From: Salinisphaera sp.
Lineage (GTDB): Bacteria; Pseudomonadota; Gammaproteobacteria; Nevskiales; Salinisphaeraceae
Length of the DNA stretch: 64,000 nucleotides
Direction of reading: 5' to 3'
Assembly: GCA_027858915.1 (NCBI GenBank)
Contig: JAQIBT010000127.1
Span: 1-64,000 of the forward strand
Shown here: piece after piece, positions 8,771 through 18,281 of the stretch
Layout: the number at the start of each line of letters is the position of its first letter
How positions within the stretch are numbered: position 1 is the stretch's first letter
The notes under the pieces: generated by a model
Seen by the model: only the letters and a program-made list of their open reading frames with translations
Told to the model about the DNA's origin: nothing
Database searches by the model: none
Translations under genes and position numbers: made by a program

Positions 8771-10858
8771 TCAGAAGGCGCGCCATTCTGGTTCGTCATC
8801 TCCGGTCGTCTGCACCTGTGTGGTCACGGGTGCGATGTGCGTCGGTGCAGCGGCTTCGGCGAAACTCGACGATGCAGGCGTCTGTTCGATCGGCTTGGGT
8901 GCTGGCTGATTCCTGGCTGTGGCAGCGTTGCCCAACGAGAATGCTGACATCAGTCGTTCCAGCTCTTCGGCCTGCTCGCGCACGATGCCGGCGGCGCGGG
9001 TCGACTCATGGACCATGGAGGCGTTCTGCTGGGTCGTGGTTTCGAGTTCGCTCACCGCGACGTTGATATGCTCGATCCCCTGGCTCTGCTCGGTGGTGCC
9101 GACGCTGATCTCACCGATCAACGCGGTAACGCGCTCGACCGACGACTTGATATCGTGCATGTGTGTAGAGGCATTCTGTACCTGCTTGTCGCCGTGCTGG
9201 GCATTCGCGATCGATTGATCGATCAGCCTCTGGATATCGCTGCCGGCGCGGGCGGCGCGGTCGGCCAGCGCCCGAACCTCGCTGGCTACCACGGCGAAGC
9301 CGCGACCGTGCTCCCCGGCGCGTGCCGCTTCCACCGAGGCGTTGAGGGCCAGGATGTTGGTCTGGAACGCTAGATCGTTGATCAGGGTCAGGATGTCGCC
9401 GATCTGGCGTGACGAGTCGTTGATGGCCTTCATCGACTGTTGCGACGCTGCCATCGCATCGCTGCCCTGGTCGGCCAGGCTGGAGGTTTCGTGGGTGAGC
9501 GTCTGTGCGTGATTGGCGCCGTCGGCGGTGTTACGCACAGTGGCCGTGATCTGTTCGAGCGAGGCCGAGGTCTGCTCGAGGCTGCTGGCTGCCTGTTCGC
9601 TGCGCACCGACAGTTGTTCTGTGTCACGAGCGATGGTGGCAGCGCCGTTGACCAGCCGGCCGACGCTTTCCCGGACACGCGAGACGATATCCGTGAACTC
9701 GCTCCCGATGCTGTTCATGGCGGCCACCAGCTGGCCGATCTCGTCGCGGTTTCGATACTCCATGCGTTGATCCAGCCGGCCGGCCGCCAGTGATCGGCCC
9801 AGATCAGCCAGCCGCGCCAGCGGCCGGGTGATCATCCGGCGCTGCAACAGGTACAGCCCGCCGGCCAGCAGCAAGGCAGCCAGCAGCCCAGCGATGAGGG
9901 CCTGATTGCGCAGCTGGTGAATGCCTGCCTCGATCTCACTATCGACGACCGTGCTGGCAATGACCCAGTGCCATGCCGGATAGGCCAGATAATAAGTGCT
10001 GCGCGCGCGCTCATCCCCGCCGCTCGGACGATAGTGAAGCACGCCTGAGGTCTGCTTGAGCAAGGGGCTGAAAATCGAAGCGCCGCTGGCAGAGACCAGC
10101 TTGGTCAGCGACTTGCCTTCGTAGGGGCCGCCGGCGATGACATTGCCGCTGTCGTCGACCAGCATGGTGTAACCGCTGGGCCCATCGCCCATGGCGCGGA
10201 TACGTGCGCCCAGGGCGGCCAGCTCCTGGCTGATATTGATACCGATGAAGGAAGCCCCGATCACATCGCCACCGGCGCCAACAATCGGCTGATACTTGGT
10301 GATGTAGCGCGTGCCAAACAGGCTGGCGATGCCGATATAGGGTTTGCCGGCAGACAGCATGGCGTAGCTGGCGCCGTGGCGATCGAGCAGAGTGCCTTCG
10401 GCGCGGCTGCCGTCGGCTTTCTTCAGCGATGTGGTCACGCGCACGAAATCCTTGTCGTCGCGGGCGAATATCGTGACCGGCGCATTGGTCTCATGGGTAA
10501 ACCGATCGACGGCGTCGTAATGCCCGTTGAGAACCTCGCCGCCGTTGCGAAACACGGGCGTCGAACGCCCAGCGACGTCCACGCGTTCCCCCGGCGTCAG
10601 CGAAAAGTCTGGCGCCATACCGGTCAGAAACAGATTGAGAAACTGGGAAGCCTGATGCTGGAGCGTGCGATCGAACAGGCCAATCATGTCGGCGGTCTGT
10701 TTCTGCTGTGCCGCCATGCGCTCACCGCTTGCCATGCGCAGTTCCGAGCCGGCCCGGTTGGACAGCCACAGGCTGAGCCCGGCGAAACCCAGCAACAAGA
10801 ACAACGCGCTGGCAAGCGAGAGTTTGAGGCCCGCGCTGGCGTCTCGAAAGGTTTGCAT
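8771..10858 (-). CDS. Methyl-accepting chemotaxis protein with periplasmic Cache-type sensor and C-terminal xWxxF tail
   Basis: Transmembrane chemoreceptor of 695 residues. A first membrane helix (residues about 12-30) is followed by a periplasmic Cache-like sensor to about residue 310, a second helix (LIAGLLAALLLAGGLYLL), a HAMP domain and the cytoplasmic coiled coil. The hairpin tip that binds CheA and CheW is INDLAFQTNILALNASVEAA followed by RAGEHGRGFAVVASEVRALA. Conserved Gln/Glu methylation-type sites flank it. The protein ends in a Pro/Ala-rich linker and the pentapeptide EWRAF, which matches the W-x-x-F pattern of CheR/CheB tethers. The ligand is unknown. It is a single gene with no che neighbours. 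Confidence 0.95.
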   Translation of the reverse strand: MQTFRDASAGLKLSLASALFLLLGFAGLSLWLSNRAGSELRMASGERMAAQQKQTADMIGLFDRTLQHQASQFLNLFLTGMAPDFSLTPGERVDVAGRSTPVFRNGGEVLNGHYDAVDRFTHETNAPVTIFARDDKDFVRVTTSLKKADGSRAEGTLLDRHGASYAMLSAGKPYIGIASLFGTRYITKYQPIVGAGGDVIGASFIGINISQELAALGARIRAMGDGPSGYTMLVDDSGNVIAGGPYEGKSLTKLVSASGASIFSPLLKQTSGVLHYRPSGGDERARSTYYLAYPAWHWVIASTVVDSEIEAGIHQLRNQALIAGLLAALLLAGGLYLLQRRMITRPLARLADLGRSLAAGRLDQRMEYRNRDEIGQLVAAMNSIGSEFTDIVSRVRESVGRLVNGAATIARDTEQLSVRSEQAASSLEQTSASLEQITATVRNTADGANHAQTLTHETSSLADQGSDAMAASQQSMKAINDSSRQIGDILTLINDLAFQTNILALNASVEAARAGEHGRGFAVVASEVRALADRAARAGSDIQRLIDQSIANAQHGDKQVQNASTHMHDIKSSVERVTALIGEISVGTTEQSQGIEHINVAVSELETTTQQNASMVHESTRAAGIVREQAEELERLMSAFSLGNAATARNQPAPKPIEQTPASSSFAEAAAPTHIAPVTTQVQTTGDDEPEWRAF

Positions 10859-11108
10859 TTAATGACACCTGGTCAGTTGGTTGACGCCCACGACGCGGTT
10901 TGACGAACCCTGGCCGCTCATACGAGGCCGATGGCGTTCTAACGGCCAATCAGCGCAACGCTTGAGCGTGATCCCTGAACGGTATGGGCTGGATCGCGGC
11001 TTGCGGTGTGCTTCGCCAAGGGGATCGCCCAGGATTTGCTCGCGGTGTGCGATCTGCGCCATGAGCGAGCGCCAAACGCTCAGTTGATTGCAGGTCAATC
11101 CAGAAATA

Positions 11109-11136
11109 CACTACTTGCGTGTACACAGCCATAGTG
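11109..11136. promoter_or_regulatory. Candidate operator of the toxin-antitoxin operon
   Basis: The perfect palindrome GTGTACAC (11119-11126) is nested concentrically between CACTA (11109-11113) and TAGTG (11132-11136); both pairs share the same centre. It lies just before the antitoxin ATG at 11142, where VapB-type antitoxins usually bind as dimers to repress their own operon. Assignment rests on symmetry and position only. Confidence 0.55.
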
Positions 11137-11141
11137 CAATC

Positions 11142-11363
11142 ATGAAAAACATTACTCTCAGTGCCGACGCAGCACTTATCGAAGCCGCGCGCGCCCGGGC
11201 GCGCGCCGAGCACACGACGCTCAACGAACAGTTCCGGCGCTGGCTCGATGGCTATGCGCGCCGCGAGCAGCAGTTATCAGAGGCGCGATCTGTTATCGCC
11301 GAGCTCCGGGGCCGCTTGCATGTGGGACGCAAGCTGACTCGGGATGAAATGAATGAGCGTTGA
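11142..11363 (+). CDS. Antitoxin of a VapBC-type pair (ribbon-helix-helix-like)
   Basis: Protein of 73 residues starting MKNITLSADAALIEAARARA, typical of small ribbon-helix-helix antitoxins. The C-terminal part (GRLHVGRKLTRDEMNER) would bind the toxin. The ATG at 11142 is preferred to upstream in-frame codons because the RHH fold begins there; the ribosome site is weak. The gene overlaps the PIN toxin by 11 bases, the usual coupled arrangement. Confidence 0.85.
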   Translation: MKNITLSADAALIEAARARARAEHTTLNEQFRRWLDGYARREQQLSEARSVIAELRGRLHVGRKLTRDEMNER

Positions 11364-11769
11364 GTTTTTTGTCGATACCAATGTCTTCATCTATCAACTC
11401 GAAGGGCTTGATGCGCGCAAGCAGTCGATCGCTGATGCGGTGGTGGATGACGCTATCGGCAATGGCTGTATCAGCTTCCAAGTGGTGCAGGAATGTCTCA
11501 ACACCATCGTGCGCAAGGCCGAAATACCCCTGACCTCGGCCGAGGCACAGCGCTATCTCGAATCGGTACTAAGCCCGTTGTGGTTCGTCATGCCTAGCGC
11601 TGGCTTTTACCGTCGAGGCATCGATATCCAGAGCCGCTATCAATACGGTTTCTACGACAGCCTGATCATCGCCGCGGCGTTGGAGGCGGGATGCAAGCGG
11701 TTGCTCAGCGAAGATATGCAACATGGCCAGCGCATCGGTCGGCTGACGATCGAGAATCCATTTCGTTGA
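11353..11769 (+). CDS. PIN-domain toxin (VapC-like ribonuclease)
   Basis: Predicted endoribonuclease of 138 residues. The acidic metal-binding residues of PIN domains are visible: Asp in FFVDTNVFIYQL, Glu in VVQECLNTI and Asp in GFYDSLIIAAAL. The RNA target is not predictable. It overlaps its antitoxin by 11 bases and is followed by 136 bases before glnS, so it appears to be a self-contained two-gene module inserted between housekeeping genes. Confidence 0.9.
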   Translation: MSVEFFVDTNVFIYQLEGLDARKQSIADAVVDDAIGNGCISFQVVQECLNTIVRKAEIPLTSAEAQRYLESVLSPLWFVMPSAGFYRRGIDIQSRYQYGFYDSLIIAAALEAGCKRLLSEDMQHGQRIGRLTIENPFR

Positions 11770-11905
11770 TGCACCGCGGCCGGCAGCGCGCCGTAGTGCA
11801 GGTGCTTTGCCGGATACGGGGCGGTGAGGCAGGCACAAAGCCATTACAATCAGCCGCTGATCGAACACATGCACGGCGCCTCAGCTCGTGCGCCTATGGA
11901 TAGCC

Positions 11906-13612
11906 ATGACCGACAACGCATCTTCCGATCCCTCTTTGGAATCCAAAACCCGCAACAACTTCGTTCGCAATCTAATCGCCGAGCAGATCGAGCGCGGCGA
12001 GCACAGCGGCGATGTGGTTACGCGTTTTCCGCCGGAGCCCAACGGGTATCTGCATATCGGCCACGCCAAGTCGATCTGTCTGAATTTCGGGCTTGCCGAG
12101 CAGTTTGGGGGCAAGTGCCGGCTGCGCTTCGACGACACCAATCCGGAAAAAGAGAATCAGGAGTACATCGACTCCATCCAAGCCGATGTGCGATGGCTCG
12201 GTTTCGACTGGGACGGCGAGGTGCGATTTACCTCGCAGTATTTCGATAGGCTCTACGGCTATGCGCTTCACCTGATCGAAAATGGGGATGCCTACGTCGA
12301 CGAGTTGAGCTCGGAGCAGGCGCGCGAATACCGCGGCGACTGGAATACCCCGGGCCGGAACAGCCCTTATCGCGATCGCAGCGTTGCGGAGAATCTGGCG
12401 GCTTTCGAGCAGATGCGGGCCGGCGAATTCGCCGAGGGCCAGGCTGCGCTGCGGGCAAAGATCGACATGGCCGCTGGCAATATGAACCTGCGCGATCCGG
12501 TCATCTACCGGATCCGGCATGCGGCGCATCATCAGACAGCCAATACCTGGTGTATCTATCCGTCCTATGATTTTGCGCACGGCCAGTCGGACGCGATCGA
12601 GGGCGTGACCCATTCCATCTGTACGCTGGAATTCGAGGATCATCGGCCGCTCTACAACTGGTTTCTTGAGCATCTGCCGGTGCCTTGCCGGCCGGTACAG
12701 ACCGAGTTTGGGCGGCTTAATCTCAACTACACCATCACTAGCAAGCGCAAACTCAAGCGGCTGGTCGACGAAGGATTTGTCGACGGCTGGGATGATCCGC
12801 GCATGCCGACTATCAGCGGCATCCGCCGGCGCGGCTACACGCCGGAATCGATTCGCAATTTCTGCGAGACGATCGGGGTGTCACGAGGCGACGGCGTGGT
12901 TGACGCCAGCGTGCTCGAAGCGGCTATCCGCGACGACCTCAACGTCAGCGCGCCGCGTGCGATGTGTGTGATGGATCCGCTGAAAGTAGTGATCACCAAT
13001 TATCCGGAAGATCGCGTCGAGACACTTACCGCGCCCGGACATCCCAGTCGCGAGGATCTGCCGGCGCGCGAGCTGCCGTTCACCCGCAAGCTGTATATCG
13101 AGAACGACGATTTCCGCGAACAGGCCAACAAGAAATACAAGCGTCTGGTGCTGGGCAAGCGGGTACGCCTGCGTAATGCCTACGTGATCGAGGCGACCGA
13201 TGTGGTGAAGAACGAACGTGGCGAGATTGTCGAGGTGCACTGCCGCTACGACGCCGACACGCTGGGCGACAACCCAGCCGACGGCGTCAAGCCCAAGGGC
13301 GTGATCCACTGGGTTTCGGCCAGCCACGGCCGGCGCGCGCTGGTGCGCCAGTACGATCGACTGTTCTCGGTCGAGCAGCCGGGGCGCGGTGACAGCGATT
13401 TTCTGGATGATCTCAATCCCTTGTCGCTGCGGGCATTCAACCAGTGCTGGATCGAACCGGGGCTGGCCGATGTGCCCGCCGAGCATCGGGTGCAGTTCGA
13501 GCGCAGCGGGTATTTCGTTGCCGATCGCTACGATCACCAGCCGGGCGCGCCGGTGTTCAATCGGATTGTCGCGCTACGCGATACCTGGGCGAAGACACGA
13601 GACCAGGAGTAG
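11906..13612 (+). CDS. glnS: Glutaminyl-tRNA synthetase
   Basis: Class I aminoacyl-tRNA synthetase of 568 residues that charges tRNA-Gln. The ATG at 11906 (MTDNASSD) fits the family N-terminus better than the frame's earlier codon. The HIGH motif is HIGH within [11 protein letters not shown] (about residues 50-53) and the KMSKS-like loop is [22 protein letters not shown] and the C-terminal anticodon-binding barrels are also present. It is a stand-alone essential gene between the toxin-antitoxin pair and rsmG. Confidence 0.97.
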   Translation: MTDNASSDPSLESKTRNNFVRNLIAEQIERGEHSGDVVTRFPPEPNGYLHIGHAKSICLNFGLAEQFGGKCRLRFDDTNPEKENQEYIDSIQADVRWLGFDWDGEVRFTSQYFDRLYGYALHLIENGDAYVDELSSEQAREYRGDWNTPGRNSPYRDRSVAENLAAFEQMRAGEFAEGQAALRAKIDMAAGNMNLRDPVIYRIRHAAHHQTANTWCIYPSYDFAHGQSDAIEGVTHSICTLEFEDHRPLYNWFLEHLPVPCRPVQTEFGRLNLNYTITSKRKLKRLVDEGFVDGWDDPRMPTISGIRRRGYTPESIRNFCETIGVSRGDGVVDASVLEAAIRDDLNVSAPRAMCVMDPLKVVITNYPEDRVETLTAPGHPSREDLPARELPFTRKLYIENDDFREQANKKYKRLVLGKRVRLRNAYVIEATDVVKNERGEIVEVHCRYDADTLGDNPADGVKPKGVIHWVSASHGRRALVRQYDRLFSVEQPGRGDSDFLDDLNPLSLRAFNQCWIEPGLADVPAEHRVQFERSGYFVADRYDHQPGAPVFNRIVALRDTWAKTRDQE

Positions 13613-13706
13613 CGGGTACGGGAACGCATCGTGTGGGGGACCCGGCGCGTATAGCTTAGCCTTATCTGCATCGCATATATTGGGCTGACAAAGAAGGGGG
13701 GGGTAG

Positions 13707-14354
13707 ATGGCAATGACCGACTGGGAGGCCTGCGCTGCGCGGCTGGCGGAGGGCGTCGATGCGGCGGGGCTGTCGATTGCGGCGCCTGCTCAGGCTCAGT
13801 TGGTCGCGTATCTGCGGGAGCTGACCACCTGGAACGCAACCTATAACCTCACTGCTGTCCGTGAGCCGATGGCCATGGTCACGCGGCATCTGCTGGATTG
13901 CCTGTCAGTGGTCGATTTTGTGACTGGCAGGACATTGGCTGATGTGGGTAGCGGCGCGGGCCTGCCGGGCCTGGTGCTGGCGATTGTCCGCCCGAAGCTG
14001 GCCGTGACGCTCATCGAGAGCAGTCGCAAGAAAGCGGCATTTCTGCGTCATGTCCGGCGTCAACTGGAGCTCGGCAACGTCGACGTGGTGCAGGAGCGCG
14101 TTGAAAGGTATCGGCCAGCGGCGCGGTTCGACTGCGTCACGTCACGTGCCTTCGCCACCGCTGGCGATACGGTGCGCTGGGCGGGCCATCTGGTGGCGCC
14201 GGGCGGGCGGTTCGTTCTGCTCAAGGGCCGCGACCCGGTCGCGGAAATGGATGATCTGCCGCTTGATTACCGTCATGTGGTCACGGTATCGCTGAACGTG
14301 CCGGGCCTTGGGGCAGAACGACATGTGGCGATACTGGAGCCGGGTCTGATCTAG
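13707..14354 (+). CDS. rsmG: 16S rRNA (guanine-527-N7)-methyltransferase
   Basis: SAM-dependent methyltransferase of 215 residues (formerly GidB) that modifies G527 of 16S rRNA. The SAM-binding motif is LADVGSGAGLPGLVLAI, with NLTAVREPMAMVTRHLLDCLS before it and FDCVTSRAFA after it, all diagnostic. A G-rich ribosome site precedes the ATG. It lies upstream of parAB as in many gammaproteobacterial origin regions, but mnmG, often its neighbour, is not here. Confidence 0.95.
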   Translation: MAMTDWEACAARLAEGVDAAGLSIAAPAQAQLVAYLRELTTWNATYNLTAVREPMAMVTRHLLDCLSVVDFVTGRTLADVGSGAGLPGLVLAIVRPKLAVTLIESSRKKAAFLRHVRRQLELGNVDVVQERVERYRPAARFDCVTSRAFATAGDTVRWAGHLVAPGGRFVLLKGRDPVAEMDDLPLDYRHVVTVSLNVPGLGAERHVAILEPGLI

Positions 14355-14744
14355 AACCTGCTTGCCGTGTCATACGACGCTGCTCTGGCGGTCCCATGAA
14401 AATTTTTCCAGGTTCGCAAGATAATGCGCACGCAGCGCGTTGTAGCCGAGCTATAAGAGCGAGTTGCAACGCCAGATTGCGGAAAAATGACCGGCGCCCC
14501 GGCGGATTTTGGACAAAAATCGCGCCATATGGCGTTGCAGGATTTGCCCGTACAATGACTGCCGCCGGCGCGCTGCGCCTTGCCGGACACGACTTTGGGT
14601 CGCAGAGCGGTGCCGTATGACATAGCAACAGGGCCAGAGCCGAATTCAGTGCTGGCGTGCTCCGTGCTTTAGACTCATCGATCAATTGGACGGCGAACCT
14701 CGTCGTCCTTCGTATTTGAACGGGCCATTGCGACCGCTAATGTC
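14355..14744. other. Structured intergenic region between rsmG and parA
   Basis: No gene is supported in these 390 bases. They contain a perfect 12-base palindrome CGCCATATGGCG (14523-14534). There is also a pair of 9-base inverted arms TGCAACGCC (14465-14473) and GGCGTTGCA (14531-14539), and a distant pair TGTCATACG (14368-14376) and CGTATGACA (14614-14622). This could be the parAB promoter region or a structured RNA. No parS-like site was recognised. Confidence 0.4.
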
Positions 14745-15581
14745 ATGAGCCATATCATCGCCATTGCCAATCAGAAGGGCGGCGTCGGCAAGACGACTAC
14801 TGCCATCAACCTGGCCGCGGTTCTTGCCGAAGCCGAGCAGCGCGTGCTCCTGGTCGATATGGATGCCCAGGGCAATGCCACGATGGGCGTCGGCGTTGAC
14901 AAGAACGCGCTCGAGGCCACCGTCTGCGATTTTCTACTGGGCGACAAGGGCGTTTCCGAAGCGCTCGAAGTGGTGCTGGACGGAGATTTTTATCTGCTGG
15001 GCGCCAACGCCGACATGACCGCAGCCGAAGTTGGCCTGCGCGACATGCAGAACGGGCGCACCGCGCTCAAGAGGGCGCTGGCCGAGATCTCAGACAGTTT
15101 CGATTATGTAATCGTCGACTGTCCGCCGGCGCTATCCATGCTGACCATCAACGCGCTGGCGGCGGCCCGCGGCGTGATCATCCCCATGCAGTGCGAATAC
15201 TATGCGCTGGAAGGGCTGTCGGATCTGCTCGGGACGATCGACAGCGTGCGCCAGATGATCAATCCGCAGCTAGCCGTCGAGGGGGTGCTGCGTACGATGT
15301 ACGATGCGCGCAACCGGCTCACCGGCGATGTGTCGTCGCAGCTCATCGATTACTTCGGCGACGCGGTGTACGAGACCGTCATTCCCCGCAACGTACGGTT
15401 GGCCGAAGCGCCCAGTCATGGTTTGCCGATCATCCAGTACGATGGCGCAGCGTCGGGAGCTGTAGCCTATCGGGCGCTCGCCGCGGAGATTCTCGGCCGT
15501 GACGATAGCGAGATGGTTCAGGCGCCCAGCAGCGGCGCACGACGCGCGGTGTCGGCCCTGTTCAGTCGACGTCGGCGATGA
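14745..15581 (+). CDS. parA: Chromosome partitioning ATPase ParA (Soj)
   Basis: Deviant Walker-type ATPase of 278 residues that moves ParB-parS complexes on the nucleoid. The Walker A motif is NQKGGVGKTTTAINLAA at the N-terminus, with VDMDAQGN and VIVDCPPALSMLT following. It lacks the long N-terminal DNA-binding domain of plasmid ParA proteins, as expected for the chromosomal type. It is followed 94 bases later by parB and lies beside rsmG and the atp operon, an origin-proximal arrangement. Confidence 0.95.
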   Translation: MSHIIAIANQKGGVGKTTTAINLAAVLAEAEQRVLLVDMDAQGNATMGVGVDKNALEATVCDFLLGDKGVSEALEVVLDGDFYLLGANADMTAAEVGLRDMQNGRTALKRALAEISDSFDYVIVDCPPALSMLTINALAAARGVIIPMQCEYYALEGLSDLLGTIDSVRQMINPQLAVEGVLRTMYDARNRLTGDVSSQLIDYFGDAVYETVIPRNVRLAEAPSHGLPIIQYDGAASGAVAYRALAAEILGRDDSEMVQAPSSGARRAVSALFSRRRR

Positions 15582-15675
15582 TCTCAGGAGCGGGTCTGCC
15601 TCAAGCGATCGCCAGGGGCCGGCGCAGTAGTCGGCGTCGAGTCAGATAGGCTGCTAGCACAGGAAAAATTTCGTT

Positions 15676-16554
15676 ATGGCACAGAAGAGACGTGGGTTGG
15701 GGCGCGGGCTGGAGTCCCTGCTGAGCAAGGATCTCGAGGCAGCGGCCGCGCACGGCGCGCTGATGGAGCTCGCGCTCGACGATCTGTCGCCGGGACGCTA
15801 TCAGCCAAGACGCGATATGGACGCCGATGCGCTGGAGGCGCTGGCGCAGTCCATTCGTGCCCAGGGTGTCGTGCAGCCTTTGGTTGTACGCCAGGTCGGC
15901 GACAAGCCCGGCTCAGGCTACGAAATCATTGCCGGCGAGCGGCGCTGGCGGGCTTCGCGTCTGGCTGGCTTGCAGACGGTGCCTGCCGTGGTCCGTGATA
16001 TGCCGGACGAAGTGGCCATGGCGGTGGCCCTGATCGAGAATATTCAGCGCGAGGATCTCAATCCACTGGAGGAATCGGCGGCACTCAAGCGTTTGATCGA
16101 GGAATGCGGCATGACCCATGCGGCCTGCGCGCAAGCGGTCGGACGTTCGCGTGCCTCGGTGTCGAATCTACTGAGGTTGGCGGATCTGAATACAGACGTC
16201 GGCGATATGTTGCGTGCTGGCCATATCGAAATGGGCCATGCGCGGGCCTTGCTGGCGCTAAACGGCCCGAGCCAGTCGGATATTGCCCAGCGCGTGCTCG
16301 CACGTTCGCTGACGGTGCGCCAGACCGAAGCGCTGGTTCGCCGGACTCTGTCTGGCGAGGTGGAAGACTCGGGGGCTGCGCGCCGCGATGCAGGTCTCGT
16401 CCGGTTGGAATCGAATCTGGCCGAACGCTTGCATGCCGGCGTGAAGATCGAGACCGACCGCCGCGGCGGTGGGCGCGTGATCATTCGTTATCGCAATGCC
16501 GAACAGCTCGAGTCTCTTGTCAATCGCTTCGATAAGGACCCCAAGGATGATTGA
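15676..16554 (+). CDS. parB: Chromosome partitioning protein ParB (Spo0J)
   Basis: parS-binding CTPase of 292 residues. Visible are the N-terminal Lys/Arg-rich start (AQKRRGLGRGLESLL), the CTP-binding segment ending GERRWRASRLAGL, the conserved ENIQREDLNPLEES and a helix-turn-helix (HAACAQAVGRSRASVSNLLRL). The C-terminal dimerisation region follows. Length is typical. A conserved parS sequence was not found in the surrounding kilobases, so its binding sites lie elsewhere. Confidence 0.95.
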   Translation: MAQKRRGLGRGLESLLSKDLEAAAAHGALMELALDDLSPGRYQPRRDMDADALEALAQSIRAQGVVQPLVVRQVGDKPGSGYEIIAGERRWRASRLAGLQTVPAVVRDMPDEVAMAVALIENIQREDLNPLEESAALKRLIEECGMTHAACAQAVGRSRASVSNLLRLADLNTDVGDMLRAGHIEMGHARALLALNGPSQSDIAQRVLARSLTVRQTEALVRRTLSGEVEDSGAARRDAGLVRLESNLAERLHAGVKIETDRRGGGRVIIRYRNAEQLESLVNRFDKDPKDD

Positions 16555-16593
16555 TTCATCATACATCAGCCGCGTTCCGGGCATATTTGATTG

Positions 16594-16599
16594 TATAAT
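16594..16599 (+). promoter_or_regulatory. Possible -10 element upstream of atpI
   Basis: A perfect TATAAT stands in an AT-rich patch of the 244-base gap between parB and atpI. No convincing -35 hexamer lies 16-18 bases upstream. It is the only consensus-like -10 box in the gap and may serve the atp operon, leaving a leader of roughly 200 bases. Confidence 0.3.
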
Positions 16600-16798
16600 G
16601 AATAATAAAAAATTCAGTAAAAACAGAGCCGTGATTGACTATAAATCGATCGAGACGGCTCGGCGGAGCGCTTGGCGTGTTTGCATAGGTTCTGCCTATA
16701 GCAGGATAGCGATTCCCGATGTGCGTGGGATTGAAATGTTATCGCGTCTGACGGTAGACTCGCTTTCAATCAAAGACTGACGGGCTTGACGCAGCGAC

Positions 16799-17185
16799 AT
16801 GGGTAAAGTGCTTGTTCGCTTGCTGACGATCCAGGCATTGGTTGGCCTGGTGATCGCTGCGGGGTTTTTTGTGTATGCGGGGCTTGGCGGGGCAGTAGCC
16901 GCCATATTTGGGGTATTCATTGGCTTGGGCGTGACATTGCTTCTTGGCTGGCGCATGGCGCGGGCCAGCAGATCCGGCGTGTCGCTTGCGCCGCTGATGA
17001 TGGGCGCGGCCGAGCGAATGCTGTTTGTCTGTGTCGCGTTCGGGGTGGGTATCGCATGGTTGCGACTGGCGCCTGTCGCGATACTCGTCGGATTCATGGG
17101 TGCAGAATGTTCTTATTACGTGCTCGCAGGCCCGATGAGGCGATACATGGTGGCATCAATGGGAAGACAAGCTAATGGCGACTGA
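16799..17185 (+). CDS. atpI: ATP synthase protein I
   Basis: Membrane protein of 128 residues with about four hydrophobic helices (VRLLTIQALVGLVIAAGFFVY, VAAIFGVFIGLGVTLLLGW and two more). AtpI proteins help assemble the c-ring. Identification rests on size, topology and position as first gene of the atp operon. It overlaps atpB by 11 bases, so the two are translationally coupled. Confidence 0.85.
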   Translation: MGKVLVRLLTIQALVGLVIAAGFFVYAGLGGAVAAIFGVFIGLGVTLLLGWRMARASRSGVSLAPLMMGAAERMLFVCVAFGVGIAWLRLAPVAILVGFMGAECSYYVLAGPMRRYMVASMGRQANGD

Positions 17186-18038
17186 AGGCAGCTCCGCCGG
17201 GTACATCACCCATCACCTGACGTCCTGGTGTGTCGGCTGTAGTGCAGAAACGCATCAGCCGAATGGCCTCGTGGATTTCGGGGCCTTTACCATCGACCTT
17301 CTCTTTATGGGATTGCTGTGCGCGGCTGCCATCTGTGTGCTTGGTCTTTTGGTTCGCCGCAATCTCAGTGTCGACAACCCTGGCCGCCTGCAGCTCGCTT
17401 TTGAAGGTGGGGTCGAGTATATCGGCGATCAGGTAGGACAGGTCTTTCACGGTCAGAATCATTTTGTTGGCGCGATGGCGTTGGCAATTTTCATGTGGGT
17501 CGCCACCATGAATCTGATCGACGTGCTGCCAATCGATCTCATTCCCGGTATTGCGCAGGTTGTCGGGCACACGTTCGGTGCGCACGAGGTATTTTTTCGA
17601 GCGGTGCCAACCGCTGCGCTGGATACGCCTTTTGCAATGGCGCTGGTGGTGTTTGTGATCATGGTTTACTACCAGATCCGCGCCAATGGCATGTCGGGCT
17701 ACGTCAAACGGTTTTTGACCCATCCCTATGGCAAGTACGGCGCACCCGCCAATATTCTGACTACGCTGATCGATGATATCTCGAAGCCGATCAGTCTCGC
17801 GTTGCGATTATTTGGCAATATGTTTGCCGGCGAATTGATCTTTGCGTTGCTCGCCATGCTGAGTGTCAGCGCCTTCAGCTCGTTGAGTTCCGGCATCTTC
17901 ATCTGGCCCGTGCTGCATTTCATCACTGGTTTTGTGTGGAGTTTGTTTGATACGTTCATCGCACTGCTGCAGGCTTTTATCTTTGCCGTGCTGACCATCG
18001 TCTATCTCGGTATGGCGCAGCAGACAGAAGACCACTAG
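17175..18038 (+). CDS. atpB: ATP synthase F0 subunit a
   Basis: Proton-channel subunit of 287 residues in the inner membrane. The essential arginine lies in SKPISLALRLFGNMFAGELIFALL, the diagnostic subunit-a segment. Several membrane helices and the C-terminal FIFAVLTIVYLGMAQQTEDH agree with the family. The first roughly 35 residues before the first helix are polar. It is followed by a 243-base gap before atpE, longer than other spacings in the operon. Confidence 0.96.
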   Translation: MATEGSSAGYITHHLTSWCVGCSAETHQPNGLVDFGAFTIDLLFMGLLCAAAICVLGLLVRRNLSVDNPGRLQLAFEGGVEYIGDQVGQVFHGQNHFVGAMALAIFMWVATMNLIDVLPIDLIPGIAQVVGHTFGAHEVFFRAVPTAALDTPFAMALVVFVIMVYYQIRANGMSGYVKRFLTHPYGKYGAPANILTTLIDDISKPISLALRLFGNMFAGELIFALLAMLSVSAFSSLSSGIFIWPVLHFITGFVWSLFDTFIALLQAFIFAVLTIVYLGMAQQTEDH

Positions 18039-18281
18039 CATCGCCGTCTGTTCTCGCATGTGCTGCAGTCTCTTGCAGTAGCAGGCTAGAAACTGCAATC
18101 TCACCCCAGAACAGGCGCAACGAAAAATTGTGAGTATCACGAAAAAGAAGCAGTGCGTCGTTGCACTGTGGCATGGTGCGGATAATGGGTTCGTGCCGAT
18201 GGGTCGCCGGCTTCGGGTCTGCGAAAATAGTTTCAACACATACCGGTTCCTAGCTGACAATCCGATCAAGGAGTAGAAAAC

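Noticed and set aside
10859-11108. Short frames upstream of the chemoreceptor gene
   Set aside because: Compositionally random, no ribosome sites, no recognisable similarity; treated as non-coding.
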